NCBI GenBank assembly: GCA_021545665.1
Contig: JAJRTX010000082.1
Coordinates: forward strand, 1 to 37,587
Direction of reading: 5' to 3'
DNA length: 37,587 nucleotides
DNA from: Zetaproteobacteria bacterium
Lineage (GTDB): Bacteria; Pseudomonadota; Zetaproteobacteria; Mariprofundales; Mariprofundaceae
Each line of letters starts with the position of its first letter. Position 1 is the stretch's first letter. Made by a program: the position numbers and the translations under genes. The notes beneath the pieces are model-generated. The model was given only the letters and a program-made list of their open reading frames with translations. It had not been told where the DNA came from and did no database searches. This document shows, in pieces, positions 32,875 through 37,587 of the stretch.

Positions 32875-33780
32875 TCAGCTCAGGAGAAACTCCAGCAGGG
32901 CCTTCTGGGCATGAAGACGATTCTCGGCCTCATCCCATACGACACTGCTCGGGGCATCAATTACCTCTGCACTGACTTCCTCGCCACGATGGGCCGGGAG
33001 ACAGTGCATGAACAGGGTCTCCGGACTGGCATTGTCCATCAGTTGCTGGTTGACCTGGTAGTTCTGGAAGGCCTTGCTGCGGAGCTGATTTTCCTCCTCC
33101 TGGCCCATGCTGGCCCACACATCGGTTACCACGAGATCAGCATCCCGGGCGGCCTCGGCAGGGTCTGTAAATATTTCTACCTGTGCCCGAGTACTTTGTA
33201 GCAGGTGTTGCTGGGGTTCATATCCGGGCGGTGCGGCAATATGGAGTCGGAAGCCCAGTAGGTGAGCGGCATTGATGTAGGAATGACACATATTGTTTCC
33301 GTCACCGATCCAGGTCACTGTCTTTCCTTTGATGTCACCGCGGTGTTCGAAAAAAGTCTGCATATCCGCCAGTAACTGGCAGGGATGAAAAAGATCAGAC
33401 AGGCCGTTGATTACCGGAACCCGTGAGTGGGCTGCGAACAATTCAAGGGTTTCATGGGCGTAGGTTCGCACCATGATGACATCGACCATACGAGATAACA
33501 CCCTGGCGGAGTCTTCAACCGGTTCACCTCGACCCAGTTGGGTGTCCCGGGGTGACAGGAAAATAGCACTGCCACCAAACTGCACCATGCCGGTTTCAAA
33601 TGATACGCGTGTGCGTGTGGAGGACTTCTCAAAGACCATCCCCAACGTCCTGTTTTTCAGGGGCTCATAGATCGTATTGGCGCGCTGCATGTCCTTGAGT
33701 TCGATGGCACGCTTGATCAGGTCCCGGAACTCCCGGGCGCTGATATCCAGTAAAGATAAAAAGTGACGAGGTTGTTTCAT
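32875..33780 (-). CDS. argF: Ornithine carbamoyltransferase
   Basis: 301 residues. It catalyses carbamoyl phosphate plus ornithine to citrulline in arginine biosynthesis; cytoplasmic trimer. Signatures are the carbamoyl-phosphate loop SSTRTR (53-58), HPCQLLADM (132-140), and [11 protein letters not shown] (259-269) with the catalytic cysteine and ornithine-binding residues. Length and motif order are those of anabolic ArgF, with no missing residues noticed. It lies 50 nt after argD on the same strand; the short spacer carries a tandem TCAGGC-type repeat. Co-transcription with argD fits arginine pathway logic. No ARG-box-like operator was recognised. Confidence 0.97.
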   Translation of the reverse strand: MKQPRHFLSLLDISAREFRDLIKRAIELKDMQRANTIYEPLKNRTLGMVFEKSSTRTRVSFETGMVQFGGSAIFLSPRDTQLGRGEPVEDSARVLSRMVDVIMVRTYAHETLELFAAHSRVPVINGLSDLFHPCQLLADMQTFFEHRGDIKGKTVTWIGDGNNMCHSYINAAHLLGFRLHIAAPPGYEPQQHLLQSTRAQVEIFTDPAEAARDADLVVTDVWASMGQEEENQLRSKAFQNYQVNQQLMDNASPETLFMHCLPAHRGEEVSAEVIDAPSSVVWDEAENRLHAQKALLEFLLS

Positions 33781-33830
33781 GAGGCTATGTCAAAAAAATA
33801 ATGATTGCGGGTTCAGACTCAGGCTCAGGC

Positions 33831-35012
33831 TCAGGCGTTAGCCGCTGTGAAGTCCTTGATAATGGTGCTGGTGATATTGACGATCTGGTAGGCCTCCTCG
33901 TCGCTGATGATCAGGGGAGGCAGCAGGCGAACCACACGCTCTGCCTGGACACTGATGAGCAGGCCATGTTCCAGTGCGGTGTTGATCAGCCCGGTGCAGG
34001 GCCGGTCCAGCTCGATACCAATCATCAGGCCAACGCCGCGAATCTCTCTGACGGCATCGCAGCCATCCAGGGCCTTTCTCAAGCCATCACAAATGTGACT
34101 GCCCAGTTCAGTGGCGCGCGCAACCAGTTGCTGTGTTTCCAGGGTATCGGTGACGGCCAGCGCTGCATAGCATGCCAACGGGTTACCGCCAAAGGTTGAG
34201 CCATGATTGCCGGGCTTGAAGGTCTCTGCGGCCTTGCCTCGGGCCAGGCAGGCGCCAATGGGCAGGCCATTGCCCAGCCCCTTGGCCAGACTGATAACAT
34301 CGGGCACACATGCATTGTGCTGGTAGGCAAACCACGCACCGGTACGGCCCATACCCGTCTGTATTTCATCGAGCATCATCAGCCAGCCATGGTCATCACA
34401 CAGGGCGCGAATGTCGGTGAGGTAATCCTTGTGCGGGATATTGATACCGCCTTCACCCTGGATCGGTTCCACCAGGATAGCCTCTACATTGGGGCTGTTC
34501 TGTGCAATCGCCCTGAGTGCCTCGATATCGTTATAGGGGGCGCGAATAAAACCCTGCACCAGGGGCTCGAAACCGGCCTGTACCTTGCGGTTGCCTGTGG
34601 CAGAGAGCGTGGCCAGGGTGCGGCCATGGAAGCTGTTCTCTGTCACGATAATGGTTGGTTGGGCGATCTTGTTCTGGTGGCCATAGAGCCGTGCCAGTTT
34701 GATCGCTGCCTCGACCGCTTCCGCACCGGAATTACAGAAAGAAGCATTGTCCATGCCTGATAGCTGGCACAGCTTCTCCGCCAGCTGTTGCTGAGGTTCA
34801 ATATGATAGAGGTTGCTGGTGTGCAGCAGTTTCTTCGCCTGCGTGCAGATGGCCTCGGTCACGGCCGGGTGGGTGTGACCCAGCCCGCACACACCGATAC
34901 CACTCAGGGCATCCAGGTAGATATTGTCCTGACTGTCCCACAACCAGGCACCTTCACCGCGCTCGAAAGTGATGGGCAGGCGCGCATAAGTTGTCATCAA
35001 GTTATCCGGCAT
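33831..35012 (-). CDS. argD: Acetylornithine aminotransferase
   Basis: 393 residues, class III PLP-dependent aminotransferase. It converts N-acetylglutamate semialdehyde to N-acetylornithine and may also serve as succinyldiaminopimelate aminotransferase. Landmarks are ALSGIGVCGLGHTHP, SGAEA (95-99) for PLP phosphate, FHGRTL, MLDEIQTGMGRTG with Asp215, and the Schiff-base Lys244 in SLAKGLGNGLP. STFGGNPLACYAAL completes the fold. It is the first gene of a likely argD-argF-ABC ATPase operon. A perfect TATAAT -10 and a GC hairpin with a U-tract lie just upstream (see separate entries), suggesting control at the leader. Confidence 0.96.
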   Translation of the reverse strand: MPDNLMTTYARLPITFERGEGAWLWDSQDNIYLDALSGIGVCGLGHTHPAVTEAICTQAKKLLHTSNLYHIEPQQQLAEKLCQLSGMDNASFCNSGAEAVEAAIKLARLYGHQNKIAQPTIIVTENSFHGRTLATLSATGNRKVQAGFEPLVQGFIRAPYNDIEALRAIAQNSPNVEAILVEPIQGEGGINIPHKDYLTDIRALCDDHGWLMMLDEIQTGMGRTGAWFAYQHNACVPDVISLAKGLGNGLPIGACLARGKAAETFKPGNHGSTFGGNPLACYAALAVTDTLETQQLVARATELGSHICDGLRKALDGCDAVREIRGVGLMIGIELDRPCTGLINTALEHGLLISVQAERVVRLLPPLIISDEEAYQIVNITSTIIKDFTAANA

Positions 35013-35038
35013 GTTGTGATTCCGCTGTCCTTAGAAAG

Positions 35039-35059
35039 AAAAAAGCAGCTCCTGGCTGC
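35039..35059 (-). terminator. Terminator-like hairpin in the argD upstream region
   Basis: On the minus strand GCAGC-CAGGA-GCTGC is followed directly by six T residues and CTTTCT. It lies between the DsbA-like gene and argD. It may end the upstream transcript or, because a -10 element lies only ~11 bases upstream, sit at the extreme 5' end of the argD mRNA. The stem is only 5 bp. Confidence 0.5.
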
Positions 35060-35069
35060 AATAAACTCT

Positions 35070-35075
35070 ATTATA
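35070..35075 (-). promoter_or_regulatory. Candidate argD -10 element
   Basis: Perfect TATAAT on the minus strand about 60 bases upstream of the argD ATG. The -35 region is weak (TTGCGA 15 bases away or TTTGCG 16 bases away), which fits a regulated promoter but also chance. Confidence 0.4.
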
Positions 35076-35109
35076 GCGGTTTTTCGGGATTCGCAAACCT
35101 GCTTTCGTC

Positions 35110-35146
35110 GCCGGCATATCTCACCGGCACGGTGAGATATGCCGGC
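35110..35146. repeat. 17-bp perfect inverted repeat overlapping a stop codon
   Basis: GCCGGCATATCTCACCG and its exact complement are separated by GCA. The right arm ends on the first base of the DsbA-like gene's stop codon. No U-tract follows on either strand, so this is not a canonical intrinsic terminator. It may be an mRNA-stabilising hairpin, a REP-like element or a protein-binding palindrome. Confidence 0.7.
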
Positions 35147-35856
35147 TAGCACCAGCTGGCCTGATGGACAGGGCGCTCGAGCAGTTCATGAATATTCGCT
35201 TCGATGATCTTGTAGCCGATATTACCATAGAGAATCTGACGCCCTTCATTGAGGATCAGGGTCGGGCTGCCCTTGACCAGGTGGCGTTCCTTGCTCTCGA
35301 TGTCGGCACTCAGGGCCGCGCAGGCCTCACCATTTTTCAGCAGGTTCTTGATCTTGTTGGTAGGCAGATCCAGTGCAGCTGCGATTTCCATCTGGCAGTC
35401 GAGGTGAGCGATATTTCTCAGGTCCCTGAAGAAGGCCAGGCGGCACTGCCAGACCGTTTCCTCGTAAAGATTTCTGTCCTGCCAGCGCGCTTCAGGTGAG
35501 CTGGAGATCTGTCCTTGCAGTTGCAATAATTCAACCGCCTTCAGAAACAGGTGGCAACTCAGTGACGATGCCGGGCGGTTGCTTGTCCAGATTTCCGGGT
35601 GTATTTCGATATAGTCAAAATCCTCTCCGACGTGTTTAACATGCTCGCAGTAGGCATTCACGCCACCTTTGTCTTTCCAGCCCTCGACGACGCGTGAAGC
35701 GGTATGGCCAAAGATCGTCAGGTAGCGGTATTCCAGGCTGATACTGTCACCAAACTGAGCCTTCAGCTGGTCCAGCTTGATCTGGGCTACATAGGCCCAC
35801 ACGCAAAGCACATCAGAATAATAAGTGATCTTCACCTGCGCTGCTGAATGATTCAT
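35146..35856 (-). CDS. DsbA-family thioredoxin-fold protein (2-hydroxychromene-2-carboxylate isomerase/FrnE-like)
   Basis: 236 residues, no signal peptide. The N-terminal strand KITYYSDVLCVWAYVAQIKL places Cys18-Val-Trp-Ala21 at the active-site helix. The second cysteine of CxxC is absent, so a disulfide redox cycle at that site is unlikely. A helical insertion follows. The cis-proline loop KGSPTLILNEGRQILYGNIGY near the C-terminus confirms the DsbA/HCCA-isomerase superfamily. Possible roles are glutathione-dependent isomerase or single-cysteine reductase. Its start overlaps the Nudix stop (ATGA), indicating translational coupling with the Nudix and, through it, probably sodB. Confidence 0.85.
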   Translation of the reverse strand: MNHSAAQVKITYYSDVLCVWAYVAQIKLDQLKAQFGDSISLEYRYLTIFGHTASRVVEGWKDKGGVNAYCEHVKHVGEDFDYIEIHPEIWTSNRPASSLSCHLFLKAVELLQLQGQISSSPEARWQDRNLYEETVWQCRLAFFRDLRNIAHLDCQMEIAAALDLPTNKIKNLLKNGEACAALSADIESKERHLVKGSPTLILNEGRQILYGNIGYKIIEANIHELLERPVHQASWC

Positions 35857-36398
35857 GATGCATATGCCCTCATTTTTTCCACCATGCGGTTGATGGATGG
35901 GCCTTCATTCAGGGCAATGATTTCCTGCGGGCTGAACCAGCGAACATCCCGTGATTCACTGGATACCCTGGGTTGCGCGGCATCCTCTGTCATCAACAGA
36001 AAACGAATATCATAGTGCAGGTGTCCGGCTTCGTCTTTGCGGGTAGGGATGAAGTGCACGTCCACATCAAAAATAGCATCGGAGACAGTGTGCAGTTTAT
36101 CTATACCACATTCTTCCTGGGCTTCACGCAGGGCAGTGGCCAGAACAGACAGGTCATCTTCGATATGCCCCCCGGGCTGCAGCCAGCGATCAAGTTTTTT
36201 GTGGTGGAGTAAAAGGGCGTGGGTGCGACTGTTGTTAATAACCCACGCCGATCCCGTGACATGACCCGGTGGGTAGTTGCGGTCATAGCAGCGCTCATGC
36301 TCAGTAACGAACGTGATGATTTCCCGGTGGAAGAGGGATTCCTCCTGGTCTGCCGGCCGGTATTCAGCCAGCCTGGCCAGTAACCAGTCCTGGTTCAT
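35853..36398 (-). CDS. Nudix hydrolase
   Basis: 181 residues. The Nudix box (77-99) starts GGHIEDD and ends REAQEECGI, giving the R-E-x-x-E-E-x-G-U half intact (Arg91, Glu92, Glu95, Glu96). The single glutamate expected six residues after the leading glycine is Leu83. The preceding RWLQPGGH matches the usual lead-in. Substrates of this class are nucleoside-diphosphate derivatives; sequence does not tell which. It lies 23 nt after sodB on the same strand and overlaps the DsbA-like gene by four bases, so it may belong to an oxidative-stress transcription unit. Confidence 0.9.
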   Translation of the reverse strand: MNQDWLLARLAEYRPADQEESLFHREIITFVTEHERCYDRNYPPGHVTGSAWVINNSRTHALLLHHKKLDRWLQPGGHIEDDLSVLATALREAQEECGIDKLHTVSDAIFDVDVHFIPTRKDEAGHLHYDIRFLLMTEDAAQPRVSSESRDVRWFSPQEIIALNEGPSINRMVEKMRAYAS

Positions 36399-36421
36399 CG
36401 AGTTGCCAGTAGCCTGCGGCT

Positions 36422-37003
36422 TTAGCCTGCAAAGTTTTTGGCAACAAAATCCCAGTTGACCATGTTCCAGAAGTTTTCCACGTACTTTGGGCGTGCATTA
36501 CGATAGTCGATGTAGTAGGCATGTTCCCACACGTCGCAGGTCAGCAGCGGCGTTTGACCATCGGTCAGAGGGCAGCCTGCATTACTGGTGCTGACCAGGG
36601 CCAGGGAACCATCGGTATTTTTGACCAGCCATCCCCATCCGGAGCCAAAGGTCGTGATCGAGGTCTGGCTGAATTTGTTTTTGAATTCATCAAATGAGCC
36701 GAAAGCCTTGTTGATGGCATCGGCCAGTGCACCACTTGGCTCACCGCCACCATTGGGGCTGAGGCAGTTCCAGTAGAAGGTGTGATTCCAGATCTGTGCT
36801 GCGTTATTGAAAATGCCGCCACTGGATTTGGTAATGATGTCCTCCAGTGACATATCCTCGAATTCCGTGCCAGGAATGAGGTTGTTCAGGTTGGTGATAT
36901 AGGTCTGGTGATGCTTGCCATGGTGATATTCCAGGGTTTCGGCTGAAATATGCGGTTCCAGCGCATCTTTGCTATAGGGCAGTTCGGGTAGTTTATGTTC
37001 CAT
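36422..37003 (-). CDS. sodB: Superoxide dismutase [Fe]
   Basis: 193 residues, the typical length of cytoplasmic iron SOD. Metal ligands are His27, His74, Asp157 and His161, all present ([30 protein letters not shown]). Gln70 in AAQIWNH is the active-site glutamine position characteristic of Fe-type enzymes, and FGSGWGWLV is also diagnostic. It converts superoxide to oxygen and peroxide. A GGAG seven bases before ATG is a good ribosome-binding site, and TATAAT lies ~90 bases upstream. Downstream Nudix and DsbA-like genes follow closely without a clear terminator. Confidence 0.97.
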   Translation of the reverse strand: MEHKLPELPYSKDALEPHISAETLEYHHGKHHQTYITNLNNLIPGTEFEDMSLEDIITKSSGGIFNNAAQIWNHTFYWNCLSPNGGGEPSGALADAINKAFGSFDEFKNKFSQTSITTFGSGWGWLVKNTDGSLALVSTSNAGCPLTDGQTPLLTCDVWEHAYYIDYRNARPKYVENFWNMVNWDFVAKNFAG

Positions 37004-37091
37004 CTCAATTCTCCATGTTCATATTGAATATTGATTGTGAATCAGGCCAACGCCGGTGACGTGCAGGCATTGCCCTGCTGGTATTCGGGTT

Positions 37092-37097
37092 ATTATA
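37092..37097 (-). promoter_or_regulatory. Predicted sodB -10 element
   Basis: Perfect TATAAT on the minus strand about 90 bases before the sodB start. No good -35 is found at 16-18 bases, which would fit activator dependence; this is inference. Confidence 0.4.
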
Positions 37098-37211
37098 TCT
37101 GACTGAAATACTGGGGCAGAGTTTATAGCACCCCCGTGTCTGGTTCAACTTGCAGGAGTGCTAGCCATTGTCTGCTAAGATACATAACTGGTTTCCATCC
37201 AAAAAGAATCA

Positions 37212-37296
37212 CTCTCGCAAAGACGCAAAGATCGCAAGGTTCTGACTTATTCTCAGTAAGAGCATCAGAAATACTTCCCTGGCGTCTTTGCGAGAG
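37212..37296. repeat. 85-nt palindromic element with 15-bp perfect terminal inverted repeats
   Basis: CTCTCGCAAAGACGC (37212-37226) and its exact complement (37282-37296) enclose 55 nt. Inside are a second nested pair, TTCTGA (37240-37245) and TCAGAA (37265-37270), and a small CTTA/TAAG stem. The GCAAAGACGC core resembles an interspersed repeat seen in many gammaproteobacterial intergenic regions. It could be a small non-autonomous mobile element; no target duplication was evident by eye. Confidence 0.65.
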
Positions 37297-37326
37297 AAAT
37301 ATTTTCGTTTGTAGACGACACTAACT

Positions 37327-37587
37327 ATGAATGCCATCGAACTGAGTATCTTTGCCAGCCGCATCAATGCTATTTGCGATGAGATGGGTGCTGTCCTGCA
37401 GCGCGCGGCACTGTCTCCCAATATCAAGGATCGGCTGGATTTCTCGTGTGCGGTGTTCGATACCGCGGGCAGGCTGTGTGCCCAGGCAGCCCATATCCCG
37501 GTACACCTTGGCAGCATGGCCTATGCCATGGAAGGCATCGTGCGCAGGATGGACTGGCAGCCGGGTGATACCGTGATCGTCAACGAC
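37327..37587 (+). CDS. Hydantoinase B/oxoprolinase family protein, N-terminal part
   Basis: The 87 residues visible run off the window edge. The sequence matches the start of HyuB/N-methylhydantoinase B and acetone carboxylase alpha-type proteins (PF02538). Landmarks are ELSIFASRINAICDEMGAVL, LSPNIKDRLDFSCAVFDTAG and AAHIPVHLGSM. These enzymes are ATP-dependent amidohydrolases or carboxylases that work with a HyuA partner, not visible here. Intact members exceed 500 residues, so most of the gene lies to the right. The ATG follows a palindromic repeat by 30 bases, and no strong ribosome-binding site was seen. Confidence 0.9.
   Translation, partial: MNAIELSIFASRINAICDEMGAVLQRAALSPNIKDRLDFSCAVFDTAGRLCAQAAHIPVHLGSMAYAMEGIVRRMDWQPGDTVIVND

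Larger units (their letters stand above)
37004..37326. other. Divergent intergenic region between sodB and the hydantoinase B gene
   Basis: 323 nt. It contains the predicted sodB -10 element and a small GCAGG/CCTGC hairpin (37064-37079) in the sodB leader. It also holds a long palindromic repeat at 37212-37296 close to the hydantoinase start. No gene-like frame was accepted. Confidence 0.5.

Noticed and set aside
33800..33836. Tandem TCAGGC repeat between argF and argD as a CRISPR or phase-variable tract
   Set aside because: Only about three short units, with no spacers, and not positioned to alter a start codon or reading frame.

Overview
The window most likely comes from a gammaproteobacterium. 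The right third carries proteobacterial housekeeping genes: a di-haem cytochrome c4, argD and argF, an FbpC-type ABC ATPase, an iron superoxide dismutase and the start of a hydantoinase B. It also contains short palindromic repeats of the kind scattered through gammaproteobacterial intergenic DNA. I cannot name a genus. Positions ~250 to ~23,900 read as visibly AT-rich and positions ~24,000 onward as GC-richer, so the left part looks like a laterally shuffled surface-polysaccharide island next to core chromosome.

Layout. (a) 1-1442: the broken right end of an IS200/IS605-type element abuts a nucleotidyltransferase-family gene that has lost its 5' end. (b) 1764-14024: mostly plus-strand polysaccharide assembly genes. 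They encode four GT4/GT-B-type and two GT2 glycosyltransferases, one opposite-strand hexapeptide acyltransferase, two different sulfotransferases and a heparinase II/III-family protein. (c) 14173-21206: a minus-strand block with a secreted polysaccharide lyase, a discoidin-domain lipoprotein, an outer-membrane beta-barrel, a small Wza-like export protein and a GT-B-like protein of unknown role. (d) 21896-30554: plus-strand export module with a membrane-anchored J-like/NTF2-like fusion, a small Gly-rich protein, a YjbH-family outer-membrane protein, a 896-residue multi-SLBB export protein and a Wzz chain-length regulator. The last three are ordered like the wbfD/wbfF/wzz (otnA-otnB) region of Vibrio capsule loci. 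(e) 30877-37587: cytochrome c4, then on the minus strand sodB-nudix-dsbA-like and argD-argF-ABC ATPase, then the start of a hydantoinase B gene.

How it fits together (inference). Glycosyltransferases build a repeat unit. The acyltransferase and sulfotransferases decorate it. Wzz sets chain length, and the SLBB proteins and YjbH carry the polymer across the envelope. The heparinase-like protein and the PF14099-type lyase trim or recycle it, and the discoidin lipoprotein may hold it at the surface. The predicted product is a sulfated, probably uronic-acid-containing exopolysaccharide. I see no initiating sugar-phosphate transferase, Wzx flippase, Wzy polymerase or Wzc kinase here; they would have to lie to the left or elsewhere.

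The least ordinary items are the J-like domain lacking HPD that is fused across the membrane to an NTF2-like domain, two very different Wza-class exporters in one locus, and the pairing of sulfotransferases with two lyase-family proteins. No CRISPR array, tRNA or rRNA was recognised.
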